In this document: positions 53,485-63,467 of the stretch, piece by piece | Layout: every line of letters begins with the position of its first letter | How positions within the stretch are numbered: position 1 is the stretch's first letter | DNA from: Bacteroidota bacterium | Lineage (GTDB): Bacteria; Bacteroidota; Bacteroidia; Chitinophagales; Chitinophagaceae | DNA: 64,000 bases | Direction of reading: 5' to 3' | Assembly (NCBI GenBank): GCA_016868855.1 | Contig: VGFP01000001.1 | Coordinates: forward strand, 372,001-436,000 | Program-made: the position numbers and the translations under genes | The notes under the pieces: model-generated | Told to the model about the DNA's origin: nothing | Databases searched by the model: none | What the model saw: only the letters and a program-made list of their open reading frames with translations

Positions 53485-55494
53485 CTATTTTTGATACAAA
53501 ATCGCTGCTGAATGCGGCTGCAATTGGATTTCGGTATTGACTGCTGTACCAGTAGCAGAGATCTGATTGTTCAGTACAAAAGCCGACCAGCTTCCAGCTG
53601 GAATCGTTGCATGTTGCGCTTTGCTGTTACCGTTGAACAAGACAAAAATCTTGCTCCATTCATCACCAGCTGCCTTTCCATTGATCTCATAACCAACAAG
53701 TCCGTTTTCCCCTTGCTTAAAATCAATCAATGAGGCTATTTCCTTTTGCGTTGTCAACCTAAATGCTGGATGATCTTTGCGCATGGAAATGAGTGCACGG
53801 ACATATTGAAATACATCAGAGTTGTCTGCCTTGTCGAACCAATTGATTTTATTTATGTCATCAGAGGAATTGAATGAGTTTTCGACACCTTTCTTGGATC
53901 GCAAAAATTCTGTTCCTGCATGCAAAAATGGAATCCCTTGAGAAGTCAGAACAATGGTCAACGCAAGTTTGTGCATTTCTCTTCTGGCAATTACAGTATC
54001 ATCAGCATTGGAGATCGCCCATTTATCCCACAAAATATTGTTGTCGTGGCAATCCACATAACTGATGACCTGTGAAGGATTTTTGGCATAGGGCGCTTTT
54101 GAATAATTCACTTTTGAGTAATCAACCTGTGGATGTTCACAGGCTGCAGTGATGCCAAATTTGATGGACTCCTCCATGCCAGTTTTCCCGCTTGCAAATC
54201 CACGGTCCAATGGCTCAAACACACTTCCTTTGATGGCGTCTCGCAGATCATCGCTGAATACTGCGATATTGGACAACTGATATGCATTTTTTTTCAAGGC
54301 CCTTTGTGAATCAGGCAAAGGCGATGACCCGGCAGTCCACCCTTCTCCATATAATAATATATCCGGTTTGATGGCTCTTAGCTCGTTGGATATCATGTTC
54401 ATTGTTTCGATGTCGTGAATGCCCATCAAATCAAACCTGAATCCATCGATATGATATTCTTTTACCCAATACTTGAGCGACTCCAACATGAATTTTCTCA
54501 TCATTGGTCTTTCACTTGCTGTTTCATTTCCGCAGGCAGATGCATTTGAAAAAGAACCATCCTCTTTTTGTCTGTAATAATATCCTGGTACCAACTGATT
54601 GAAATAAGAATTTTCGGTAAACATGGTATGATTGTATACAACATCCATCACAACGCGGATCTTTTTCTGATGCAGCGCCTTCATCATTTCCTTGAACTCT
54701 TTGATTCTAGTCACCCCATCATCTGGATTGCTGGAGTATGATCCTTCAGGTGTGTTGTAATTCAGTGGATCATATCCCCAATTGTATTGATTGCTGTCTT
54801 TTTTGCTTTCATCAATGCTGTAAAAATCATATACCGGTAACAGATGCACATGTGTAACACCCAACTCCTGCAAATGATCCAATCCTGTTTGAACTCCAGC
54901 AATATTCATGGATGCAGCTTCAGTAAGTCCAAGGTATTTCCCTCTGGTCTGTACACCGCATTGTTTGTCGATTGTAAAATCACGGACATGCATTTCATAT
55001 ATCACTGCATCCGTTGGGAGTCCGCCTAACTGGCTCGAAAGATTTTTCCTATTGCTGAATAATGGAGATCGATCCAAGTCCCAATCGCGCGGATTGGTTG
55101 TCTTCAAATCAATAACTACTGCTCTCCTGCCATTGGTTCCAACTGCCTTTGCATATGGATCTGGAACTTCATTCAACCATTTTCCGTGGGAGTAAATTTT
55201 AAAAACATAATACACTCCTTTCAGGTTTCTTGAAATGGTTTTGGTCCAGGTACCCTGTACGCCCCTCTGCATTTCTATGGTTTCAATCGGAGTTCCGCCC
55301 AATGCATTTTTGTACAGTAGCAACAAAGCTTTTTCTGCAGTCGGACTCCATATTTTAAATGTGGATGCAGAAGTTGAATAGTTCAATCCCAAATCATTGC
55401 CTTGATATACAGGATATTTTTCCGGATTGAAAAACTGACTAAAACCAAAAAAACTGTGGATCATGATGAAAAGGGTGATAACAATTTTTTGCAT
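53485..55494 (-). CDS. Type I pullulanase (GH13_14-like), exported
   Basis: Hydrolyses alpha-1,6 linkages in pullulan and branched alpha-glucans. A signal peptide (MQKIVITLFIMIHSFFGFSQ) is followed by a CBM48-like N-terminal domain, then the GH13 barrel with VTHVHLLPVYDF, NWGYDPLNYNTPEGSYSS (the pullulanase YNWGYDP motif), MDVVYNHT, the nucleophile Asp in GFRFDLMGIH, the acid Glu in LYGEGW and SYVDCHDN. The ATG at 55494 is chosen for the signal peptide; the upstream extension is Cys-rich and unlikely. It follows pckG by 22 bp and may be co-transcribed with it. Confidence 0.93.
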   Translation of the reverse strand: MQKIVITLFIMIHSFFGFSQFFNPEKYPVYQGNDLGLNYSTSASTFKIWSPTAEKALLLLYKNALGGTPIETIEMQRGVQGTWTKTISRNLKGVYYVFKIYSHGKWLNEVPDPYAKAVGTNGRRAVVIDLKTTNPRDWDLDRSPLFSNRKNLSSQLGGLPTDAVIYEMHVRDFTIDKQCGVQTRGKYLGLTEAASMNIAGVQTGLDHLQELGVTHVHLLPVYDFYSIDESKKDSNQYNWGYDPLNYNTPEGSYSSNPDDGVTRIKEFKEMMKALHQKKIRVVMDVVYNHTMFTENSYFNQLVPGYYYRQKEDGSFSNASACGNETASERPMMRKFMLESLKYWVKEYHIDGFRFDLMGIHDIETMNMISNELRAIKPDILLYGEGWTAGSSPLPDSQRALKKNAYQLSNIAVFSDDLRDAIKGSVFEPLDRGFASGKTGMEESIKFGITAACEHPQVDYSKVNYSKAPYAKNPSQVISYVDCHDNNILWDKWAISNADDTVIARREMHKLALTIVLTSQGIPFLHAGTEFLRSKKGVENSFNSSDDINKINWFDKADNSDVFQYVRALISMRKDHPAFRLTTQKEIASLIDFKQGENGLVGYEINGKAAGDEWSKIFVLFNGNSKAQHATIPAGSWSAFVLNNQISATGTAVNTEIQLQPHSAAILYQK

Positions 55495-55516
55495 GTAAAA
55501 TGAATTGTATTGCAAA

Positions 55517-57361
55517 CTAATGAATTTCGGGAGCAAGCGACCAATGTGCGGGTGATCTCCACAATCCTGAGAGCAACAGTTCGCGCATGAAGAAAAATTC
55601 CTTTGGCAGTCTGTCGAACATTTTAGAGAAGAGTTCTTCATGTGCAAGTATTTCTGTTTTCCATGCCTCTCTGTCAACTTCCATCACTTTATCATATTGT
55701 TCTGGTGTAAACTTCAATTCACCCCAATCAATGTCTACGTATTTGGGCATCCACCCAATGGGGCTTTCTATTGCCGATACCTCTCCATTGACTCTTTCTA
55801 CGATCCATTTCAACATGCGCATATTATCTCCAAATCCCGGCCATGTAAAATTTCCCTGCTCATCTTTCCGGAACCAGTTGACGCCAAAAATTCTCGGTGG
55901 ATTGGGAAGATTTCTACCAAACTGCAACCAATGGTTGAAGTAATCGGCCATGTGATAACCGCAGAATGGCAACATCGCGAATGGATCCCTTCTTACTTTT
56001 CCAATATCACTAAAAGCAGCTGCAGTGGTCTCAGAGCCCATGGTAGCAGCCATGTACACACCATAATTCCAATTAAAAGCTTGATAAAGCAATGGAATGG
56101 TGGTGCTTCTTCTTCCGCCAAAAATAAAAGCGCTGATGGGAACTCCGTTTGGATGCTCCCATGCAGCATCAATGCTTGGACACTGATGTGCGGGGGCAGT
56201 GAAACGTGCGTTTGGATGGGCAACAGGCTGACCACTTGATGGATCATGCAATTCCCCTTTCCAATTCTTGATGCCCTTCGGTACTTCTTTGGTCAATCCC
56301 TCCCACCAAACATCACCCTCTGGTGTGATACCAACATTGGTGAAGATGCTGTTTTTTGAAAGTGCTGCAATGGCATTTGGATTGGTTTTTGCATTGGTTC
56401 CTGGGGCTACCCCAAAGTATCCGTATTCTGGGTTGATGGCATAGAGTCGCCCGTCTTTGCCTGGTTTGATCCATGCAATATCATCTCCCACTGTTGTGAC
56501 TTTCCAACCTTTCATATCCCCCGGTGGAATCAACATGGCAAAATTTGTTTTACCGCATGCACTTGGAAATGCAGCAGCAACGTATGTTTTGCGACCATGC
56601 GGATCTTCCACACCAAGTATAAGCATGTGCTCTGCCAACCATCCTTCTTCCTTTCCCATCACCGAAGCAATGCGCAGTGCAAAGCATTTTTTTCCAAGCA
56701 ATGCATTTCCTCCATATCCGGAACCGTAGGAAACAATTGAACGGTCTTCGGGATAATGAACAATGTATTTAACAGTAGGATTGCAAGGCCATGGAACGTC
56801 TTTTTGTCCGGGTTGCAATGGAGCACCGAGAGAATGCAAACACTTGATGTATTCTCCCTCTTCACCAATCAGATCCAGTACTTTTGATCCTACCCTTGTC
56901 ATGATATGCATATTGACCACCACATAGGGCGAATCAGAAACCTGTACGGCCATTTTTGCAAGCGGTGACCCCAATGGTCCCATGCAAAAAGGAATCACAT
57001 ACATGGTTCTGCCTTGCATGGAGCCCCTGAACAGTGCTTTCATTTTTGCTTTCATTTCTTTGGGATCTACCCAGTTGTTCGTAGGACCCGCATCTTCTTT
57101 TCTTCTGCTGCAAATGAATGTTTTGTCTTCGACCCTTGCCACATCGCTCGGATCGGAGTTGCAAGCATATGAATTGGGCCATCTATCTTGATTGAGTTTT
57201 GTGAAAGTCCCGTTCTGCACCAACAGACTGCACATCTGATTGTATTCTTCTGTTGAGCCATCGCACCAATGAATGCTATCGGGTGTGCAGACCTCCGCCA
57301 TTTCTTTGACAAAATTGATCAGGTCTTGATTTTTCAGTTCCTTGGGTTGATTCGTTTTCAT
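55517..57361 (-). CDS. pckG: Phosphoenolpyruvate carboxykinase (GTP)
   Basis: Converts oxaloacetate to PEP in gluconeogenesis. The 614 residues include [18 protein letters not shown], the P-loop-like kinase motif [13 protein letters not shown] with the reactive Cys, [20 protein letters not shown] and [21 protein letters not shown]. These define the GTP-dependent (not ATP-dependent) enzyme. A TAnnTTTG box lies 20 bp upstream. It is divergent from the DUF1549/DUF1553 gene. Confidence 0.97.
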   Translation of the reverse strand: MKTNQPKELKNQDLINFVKEMAEVCTPDSIHWCDGSTEEYNQMCSLLVQNGTFTKLNQDRWPNSYACNSDPSDVARVEDKTFICSRRKEDAGPTNNWVDPKEMKAKMKALFRGSMQGRTMYVIPFCMGPLGSPLAKMAVQVSDSPYVVVNMHIMTRVGSKVLDLIGEEGEYIKCLHSLGAPLQPGQKDVPWPCNPTVKYIVHYPEDRSIVSYGSGYGGNALLGKKCFALRIASVMGKEEGWLAEHMLILGVEDPHGRKTYVAAAFPSACGKTNFAMLIPPGDMKGWKVTTVGDDIAWIKPGKDGRLYAINPEYGYFGVAPGTNAKTNPNAIAALSKNSIFTNVGITPEGDVWWEGLTKEVPKGIKNWKGELHDPSSGQPVAHPNARFTAPAHQCPSIDAAWEHPNGVPISAFIFGGRRSTTIPLLYQAFNWNYGVYMAATMGSETTAAAFSDIGKVRRDPFAMLPFCGYHMADYFNHWLQFGRNLPNPPRIFGVNWFRKDEQGNFTWPGFGDNMRMLKWIVERVNGEVSAIESPIGWMPKYVDIDWGELKFTPEQYDKVMEVDREAWKTEILAHEELFSKMFDRLPKEFFFMRELLLSGLWRSPAHWSLAPEIH

Positions 57362-57380
57362 GGGGGTAAAATTTCTACTG

Positions 57381-57388
57381 CAAAATTA
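57381..57388 (-). promoter_or_regulatory. Candidate -7 box of pckG
   Basis: TAATTTTG on the minus strand matches TAnnTTTG and implies a leader of about 17 nt. No good -33 TTTG at 19-21 bp. Confidence 0.4.
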
Positions 57389-57483
57389 CTTGAAATGCAG
57401 TTCAGACTTCCTTTATTTCTACACTGTAAATCAACATTCTGTGCAAAAAAATTCATTAACTTAGTAACCGAACTTCCCAGCCA

Positions 57484-59826
57484 ATGAAATCCAAATTCAT
57501 TCAACTCATCCAAACAAAGAAGATATATTTCCTCTCACTGGCTTTGATCTCATTGCTATGTGCAACAGGATTTTTTGTGATGAGAGAAAAATCCGTCGAT
57601 CAGGCTATACCTGATGTAGTGGATTTCAATTTTCACGTAAGACCCATTTTATCTGACAGATGTTTTAAATGCCATGGACCTGACGCTAACAAAAGAGAAG
57701 CCAATCTTCGCTTGGACACCGAAGAAGGTGCATTTGCAGCACTCAAGGATGATCCATCACGTCATGTGATTGTTCCCGGCGATCCAATGGCATCTGCATT
57801 GTATACAAGAATAGTTTCATCAGACACATCCGAAATGATGCCTCCACCATCTTCCAACCTTGCATTGAGCAAGAGAGAGATTGCCATCCTGAAGAAATGG
57901 ATTCAACAAGGAGCCAAGTACAAGAAACATTGGGCATTCATTGCACCTGTAAAATCCAGCGTTCCTGATGTAGACGACGATTACAATCCACGCAATGAAA
58001 TAGATCATTTTATTTTCAAAAAACTAGAAGAAGTCGGATTGGACCCGAATGAAGAAGCAGAGAAAGAAACATTGCTGAAAAGGGTGAGCATGGACATCAC
58101 GGGATTGCTTCCTTCCATCGAAATGCAAGAAAAGTTTTTAAGCGATCAATCACCCGATGCCTACGAAAAAATAGTTGATGAACTGCTGTCAAGCAAACAT
58201 TACGGTGAAAAAATGGCCATACCCTGGATGGACCTTGCCAGATATGCCGACAGCCATGGTTACCAGGATGATGGATACAGAACCATGTGGCCATGGAGAG
58301 ATTGGGTGATTCATGCCTTCAACCAAAACTATCCTTACTCAACATTCATCACATGGCAATTAGCTGGCGATTTACTGCCCAACCCTACAAAAGAAATGTT
58401 ATTGGCCACCGGATTCAACAGAAACCATAAAATTACCCAGGAAGGTGGGGTCATTGATGAAGAATACAGAATTGAATATGTGACCGACAGAACAAATACG
58501 TTTGGAAAAGCATTCATGTCGATTACACTTGAATGCGCCAAATGCCACGATCATAAGTACGATCCAGTCTCCCAAAAAGATTATTACAGCATGTTCGCCT
58601 TTTTCAATCAAGTGCCTGAAAAAGGATTGGTAGGTGATATTCAACTCGCATCCCCCGGCGATCCACCCAACATGAAGATCACCACGGAGGATGTAAAGAC
58701 GGTGATGAATTTTATTAATAAAAAAGATACTTCTCCTGTTGTGGTGATGGTGATGAAGGACAGCATGGGTATTCGTCCAACACAACTGCTGCGAAGGGGC
58801 AATTATGATCAGCCGGCAGATACGGTTGACATGAATACGCCCACCAGCATACTGAGCTTCAACACGAAAAAATTTGAAAAAAACAGATTGGGATTGGCAA
58901 AGTGGATGATTGATCCTAAGAATCCGCTTACCGCAAGAGTTTTTGTAAACAGAATTTGGAATGAGTTTTTTGGAAAAGGATTGGTAAAAACCGTTGGTGA
59001 TTTTGGCATGCAGGGAGAATTGCCCAGCCATCCTGAATTGCTTGACTGGATGTCGGTTGACTTCATGGAGAAGGGATGGGACATCAAGCGTTTGGTGAAA
59101 ATGATTGTTACATCAACCACCTACAGACAAAGCACCAAACGAACAACAGATAAACTTCAAACAGATCCAGAAAACAAATACTTGAGTTATTATCCAAGAT
59201 TGAGACTCAGTGCCGAACTGCAAAGAGATCTGATCCTTTCTGCTGCAGGTATCTTGAACAAAGAGATTGGCGGACCAAGTGTGAAACCATATCAGCCCAA
59301 AGGTGTTTGGGAATCAACCACATCAGGCCGCGGTGAGCTCGCAAAGTATGTGCAGGACAAAGGAGATAAACTATACAGAAGAGGTTTGTACAACTTCATC
59401 AAACGTACAGCTCCCCCGCCTGCTCTGCTGATCATGGATGCCAGTACAAGAGACCAATGCGAAGTAACTCGATCAAGAACAAATACTCCACTGCAAGCGT
59501 TGGTACTGATGAACGACCCGCAAATATTGGAAGCTGCAAGAGTGCTGGCGCAGAACATCGCCAACCTGCAACTGACCGAAAAAGAGAAATTGAAAAAACT
59601 GTTTCAGCTGATTCTCTGCAGAAAACCCAACGACAGTGAAATGGAAATGCTTCAGCAATATTATACACAGGAAAAAAATAGATTCAATCAAAACAAAATA
59701 AAAGCAGCGTCATTTATCAAAGCTGGAGAGTACAATCAGATCAAAACAAAAGATTTGGGTGAAACAGCCGCATTGATGCAAGTCAATCAACTTTTATTCA
59801 ACCTTGACGAAACAACTGTAAAATGA
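57484..59826 (+). CDS. DUF1549/DUF1553 protein with PSCyt1 c-type haem motif
   Basis: A 780-residue protein of the type called planctomycetal cytochrome (PSD1). An N-terminal membrane anchor or signal (residues 13-33) precedes a cytochrome-like motif CFKCHGPD at residues 60-67, then DUF1549, which contains a second CAKCHDHKYDP at 351-361, and DUF1553 in the C-terminal half (RVFVNRIWNEFFGKGLVKTV). Two CxxCH motifs imply haem attachment in the periplasm. The function of these proteins is not established. It overlaps the DUF1501 gene by four bases, so the pair is translationally coupled. Confidence 0.87.
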   Translation: MKSKFIQLIQTKKIYFLSLALISLLCATGFFVMREKSVDQAIPDVVDFNFHVRPILSDRCFKCHGPDANKREANLRLDTEEGAFAALKDDPSRHVIVPGDPMASALYTRIVSSDTSEMMPPPSSNLALSKREIAILKKWIQQGAKYKKHWAFIAPVKSSVPDVDDDYNPRNEIDHFIFKKLEEVGLDPNEEAEKETLLKRVSMDITGLLPSIEMQEKFLSDQSPDAYEKIVDELLSSKHYGEKMAIPWMDLARYADSHGYQDDGYRTMWPWRDWVIHAFNQNYPYSTFITWQLAGDLLPNPTKEMLLATGFNRNHKITQEGGVIDEEYRIEYVTDRTNTFGKAFMSITLECAKCHDHKYDPVSQKDYYSMFAFFNQVPEKGLVGDIQLASPGDPPNMKITTEDVKTVMNFINKKDTSPVVVMVMKDSMGIRPTQLLRRGNYDQPADTVDMNTPTSILSFNTKKFEKNRLGLAKWMIDPKNPLTARVFVNRIWNEFFGKGLVKTVGDFGMQGELPSHPELLDWMSVDFMEKGWDIKRLVKMIVTSTTYRQSTKRTTDKLQTDPENKYLSYYPRLRLSAELQRDLILSAAGILNKEIGGPSVKPYQPKGVWESTTSGRGELAKYVQDKGDKLYRRGLYNFIKRTAPPPALLIMDASTRDQCEVTRSRTNTPLQALVLMNDPQILEAARVLAQNIANLQLTEKEKLKKLFQLILCRKPNDSEMEMLQQYYTQEKNRFNQNKIKAASFIKAGEYNQIKTKDLGETAALMQVNQLLFNLDETTVK

Positions 59827-61280
59827 AAATGGAACAGCAAGAAAAGGAATTCAGGTTAAATGTCACCCGACGACATTTTTTAACCAAAGCTGGATTGGGA
59901 ATGGGCGGTGCAGCATTGGGAGGACTCCTTTTCAAAGATCAATTCATAGGGGCCGAATCGCAGGCTGCCATGCAATTGGGTGTTGCACAGTTTGCACCCA
60001 AAGCAAAAAGAATCATTTATCTCTTTCAAAACGGAGCTCCCTCTCAATTGGAAACCTTTGATTACAAACCATTGTTGAATAAGATGCATGGAGCAGAACT
60101 TCCGGCATCCATCAGAATGGGACAACGATTGACAGGCATGACTTCCAACCAGGAGAAATTTCCACTTGTTGGATCCACGTTCAATTTTGCACAGCATGGT
60201 CAGTCAGGTGCCTGGGTTTCAGAATTGTTTCCGCACATGGCAGCCATCGTTGATGATCTTTGTTTTATCAAAACGATGCATACAGAAGCCATCAACCATG
60301 ATCCTGCTTTGACGTTTTTTCAAACCGGCGCACAACAGGGAAACAGACCCAGCATGGGCGCATGGATGAGCTATGGATTGGGTAGCGAAAATTCAAATCT
60401 CCCCTCCTACTGCGTTTTGCTTTCAAGAGGAAGAGGAAACGGACAGGGAGTGTATTCAAAATTATGGACCAATGGATTTCTGGACAGTGTCCACCAAGGT
60501 GTTGTGTTCAGCAGTGGAGAAGATCCGGTGTTGTATCTCAATAATCCGGAAGGGCATGACAAACAAAACAGAAGAGACATGCTGGATATGTTGGCTAAAT
60601 TCAATGCAGCATCTTTCGAAAACATCGGTGACCCAGAAATCAAAACAAGGATACAACAATATGAAATGTCGTATCGCATGCAAAGTGCTGTTCCTGAATT
60701 AACTGACTTCAGCAAAGAATCCAACAGCACCATCAAACTCTATGGGCCCGATTGCCTGGTTCCGGGCACCTACGCAGCAAACTGTTTGCTGGCCAGAAAA
60801 TTATCAGAGTCAGGCGTTCGCTTTGTACAATTGTATCACCAAGGGTGGGATACACATGGCAACCTAGAGGGCGATATGCGCATGCAGGCAGAAGATGTAG
60901 ACCGTGCAAGTGCTGGCTTGATCAAAGATCTCAAGCAAAGAGGATTGTTAGATGAAACGCTTATCATATGGGGTGGTGAATTCGGAAGAACCAACTATTG
61001 CCAAGGTGCATTGACAAAGGACAGCTATGGAAGAGATCATCATCCGAAATGCTTTTCATTGTGGATGGCAGGCGGCGGAACAAAACCAGGAACCGTTTAT
61101 GGAGAAACCGATGAATTTGGATACAATATCGTGAAAGACCCAGTAAGCGTACACGATTTTCATGCAACGGTGCTGCACCTCATGGGCATCAACCATGAGC
61201 AGCTGACTTATAAACATCTTGGTAGAAGATACCGTCTGACAGATATTGCCGGAGAAGTTGTACAAGGAGTGATTGCATGA
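59823..61280 (+). CDS. DUF1501 protein with Tat signal
   Basis: A 485-residue protein. The N-terminus RLNVTRRHFLTKAGLGMGGA carries a twin-arginine (residues 16-17), so a folded protein is likely exported. The DUF1501 core shows IYLFQNGAPSQLETFDYKP, the metal-site-like HAEYH/GWDTHG segment (LYHQGWDTHGNLEGDM), WGGEFGRTN and YGRDHHPKCFSLWMAGGG, as in sulfatase-related alkaline-phosphatase-like folds. It pairs with DUF1549/DUF1553 genes in many genomes. The enzymatic activity is unknown. ATG at 59823; a second ATG at 59829. Confidence 0.88.
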   Translation: MKMEQQEKEFRLNVTRRHFLTKAGLGMGGAALGGLLFKDQFIGAESQAAMQLGVAQFAPKAKRIIYLFQNGAPSQLETFDYKPLLNKMHGAELPASIRMGQRLTGMTSNQEKFPLVGSTFNFAQHGQSGAWVSELFPHMAAIVDDLCFIKTMHTEAINHDPALTFFQTGAQQGNRPSMGAWMSYGLGSENSNLPSYCVLLSRGRGNGQGVYSKLWTNGFLDSVHQGVVFSSGEDPVLYLNNPEGHDKQNRRDMLDMLAKFNAASFENIGDPEIKTRIQQYEMSYRMQSAVPELTDFSKESNSTIKLYGPDCLVPGTYAANCLLARKLSESGVRFVQLYHQGWDTHGNLEGDMRMQAEDVDRASAGLIKDLKQRGLLDETLIIWGGEFGRTNYCQGALTKDSYGRDHHPKCFSLWMAGGGTKPGTVYGETDEFGYNIVKDPVSVHDFHATVLHLMGINHEQLTYKHLGRRYRLTDIAGEVVQGVIA

Positions 61281-63445
61281 TGAAACAAAATCAGCTACAC
61301 GTTCATATCATAGGATCATTGTTGATGCTCTTGCAGGCATTGATGCTTGTATTGTGCATTGTTTCACTGAATGATATCCCATGGTGGCTGAAACAGCTTG
61401 GACACCTGCATCCTGTCCTGCTGCACCTTCCCATTGCATTCATCTTTCTGCTGCTGCCATTGTCATTTATTTTCAAAAAAGATAGTGATCAAGAACGATT
61501 GTTCATTTCGTATTTTCTACATTATACTGCCTTGTTTGCAACCATTACGGCATTGTTGGGTCTCTTGTCTGCTTCTTCCAATGAATACGACCCGGATATA
61601 TTACTGAAGCACAAATGGCTCAGCATTTCAACTGCGCTCTTATCACATCTGCTGATTTATATATTTCAAATCAGTCATCGCAAAAGAAGTTTATGGATCA
61701 CAGCTGTATCTACAACAGTCACAGTGATGATGGTTGGGAGTCACTTTGGCGGCAGTCTAACACATGGCGAAGACTATCTGAATTTTGATAAAGAAGAAAA
61801 AAATACCAAAGCGTTCATGCCATTGAGCGACTCAACACTTATTTATCAAGATCTTGTTCAAACTGTACTCATAAACAAATGTATAGAATGTCACAATGAG
61901 AAGAAAATGAAAGGGGGACTGAATTTGAACTCCTATGCTTCCTTTCAAAAAGGAGGTAAAACGGGTGCTGCATTTGCAGTTGGAGATCCAGATCAAAGTC
62001 TTTTTATCCAACGGGCACTCCTGAATATAGATGACAATAAACATATGCCTCCAAAGGGCAAGATGCAATTGACACAAGAAGAACTCTTTCTGTTCAAGGA
62101 GTGGACAAAAAGAAATGCAGATACACTTTTGCAATTCCACCAAATTGACTTGAAAGACACCTTGCATGCCATCCTGTCTAAAATGGTAGAGGTGAAGTCA
62201 ATTGAAAACACAGCCAAGGTGTATCCATTCTCAAAAGCAGTTGATGACAATATTCAATCATTGAATTCTCCTTTTAGAAGAATCATGCCGGTGGATATAA
62301 ACTCCCCTGCCCTGGTTGTAAAATTTTATTTGAAAGAGAAATTCTCCCTGCAGTTGTTGGAAGAATGTTCACCCATTGCAAAACAGGTTATAGAAATCAA
62401 TCTGTCGTCCATGCCTGCAGATGATGCAGTCTTCAAACATCTTTCCATGTTTGAAAACCTTGAAAAATTGAACTTGAATGGAACAATGATCAGTGGAAAG
62501 CAACTCTCATCATTGAAATCCAACAAACATCTATCATCCATTAAACTTGCCAATACTGCTGTACGCGCAAATGAAATTGAAACGCTGGGAACACTGCCAT
62601 CTTTACAATCAGTTTACTTGTGGAACAGCCAGGTGACGAGTGATGAGATTACGCTGCTTCAAAAAAAATATTCAAGCATAAAATGGGATATTGGCTATAT
62701 ACCGGATGAAAAAGAATTGCTGAAGCTAACACCTCCTTCAACTGCAAATGCAGAAAAGATGATTCTTGATCCAGGTGAACTTGTTCAGTTGAAACATCCA
62801 CTTCCGGGTGCACAAATAAAATATACCACAGATGGATCGGTTCCTGATTCATCCAATGGAATGATCTATACAAAACCATTTAATATCAGTGGACTCACAC
62901 AGATCAACGCCATTGCCGTATCAGATGGTTGGATGTCGAGCAACCCCTCCAACTTTACCTATTTCCTTAAAGGAGCAAAAGTAGACTCAGCTGTGTTGAT
63001 CCATCGCCCAGCTGATAGATACAAGTCAAACGGATCTGTTGCACTGATTGATTTCAACAAGGGAATAACTACAAATTTGAATTTGAACTGGCTGGGATTC
63101 AGGGATGAGACGATGAAAGCTGGATTTTATTTTAGTCAGCCTGCCGTTATCAAGCAAGCTGTATTGAGCATAGCAGACAACACGTATTCCTATGTATTTC
63201 CACCTGAAAAAATCATCATAAAAGGAGGCAGCAACAAATCAAACTTAAAAGTGATTGGGTCTTTTAGTCCCATTCAACCAAAAGCTCAACGAAACGCTGG
63301 TATCATCCCAATTACAGTCCAGCTAATCCCTGGCCTTTATCCCTTCATCGAAGTGGAGGCCATCAATCTGCAGCGACTTCCTCCATGGCACCCTGGCAAG
63401 AAAGAAAAAGGATGGGTGTTTGTCGATGAGGTCTTTTTCTATTAA
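61277..63445 (+). CDS. Membrane cytochrome with DUF2231-like, leucine-rich and chitobiase-C-like domains
   Basis: A 722-residue multidomain protein. Residues 1-160 hold about five transmembrane segments including HLHPVLLHLPIAFIFLLLPL (DUF2231-like). A CxxCH motif CIECHNEKK at 202-210 belongs to a PSCyt1-like haem domain ending near 285. Residues about 370-480 contain leucine-rich repeat-like units (FENLEKLNLNGTMISGKQL). A CHB_HEX_C-like beta domain follows from about 505 (PGAQIKYTTDGSVPDSSNG), and the C-terminus is beta-rich. It overlaps the DUF1501 stop by four bases and ends before dnaG. The unusual domain order suggests a periplasm-facing redox or surface-binding role; this is inference. 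Confidence 0.8.
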   Translation: MMKQNQLHVHIIGSLLMLLQALMLVLCIVSLNDIPWWLKQLGHLHPVLLHLPIAFIFLLLPLSFIFKKDSDQERLFISYFLHYTALFATITALLGLLSASSNEYDPDILLKHKWLSISTALLSHLLIYIFQISHRKRSLWITAVSTTVTVMMVGSHFGGSLTHGEDYLNFDKEEKNTKAFMPLSDSTLIYQDLVQTVLINKCIECHNEKKMKGGLNLNSYASFQKGGKTGAAFAVGDPDQSLFIQRALLNIDDNKHMPPKGKMQLTQEELFLFKEWTKRNADTLLQFHQIDLKDTLHAILSKMVEVKSIENTAKVYPFSKAVDDNIQSLNSPFRRIMPVDINSPALVVKFYLKEKFSLQLLEECSPIAKQVIEINLSSMPADDAVFKHLSMFENLEKLNLNGTMISGKQLSSLKSNKHLSSIKLANTAVRANEIETLGTLPSLQSVYLWNSQVTSDEITLLQKKYSSIKWDIGYIPDEKELLKLTPPSTANAEKMILDPGELVQLKHPLPGAQIKYTTDGSVPDSSNGMIYTKPFNISGLTQINAIAVSDGWMSSNPSNFTYFLKGAKVDSAVLIHRPADRYKSNGSVALIDFNKGITTNLNLNWLGFRDETMKAGFYFSQPAVIKQAVLSIADNTYSYVFPPEKIIIKGGSNKSNLKVIGSFSPIQPKAQRNAGIIPITVQLIPGLYPFIEVEAINLQRLPPWHPGKKEKGWVFVDEVFFY

Positions 63446-63467
63446 TTTCACGGGTTCATATATTTTT

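Noticed and set aside
54021-54040. TTATCCCACA-like sequence as a DnaA box
   Set aside because: It falls inside the pullulanase coding sequence, is isolated, and differs from the TTATCCACA consensus.
55640-56239. Plus-strand open frame of 199 codons opposite pckG
   Set aside because: Entirely inside the antisense of pckG, whose kinase motifs are unmistakable.
58399-59031. Long open frame on the minus strand (210 codons) opposite the DUF1549/DUF1553 gene
   Set aside because: Antisense to a well-supported coding region; no recognisable motif. Judged a shadow frame.
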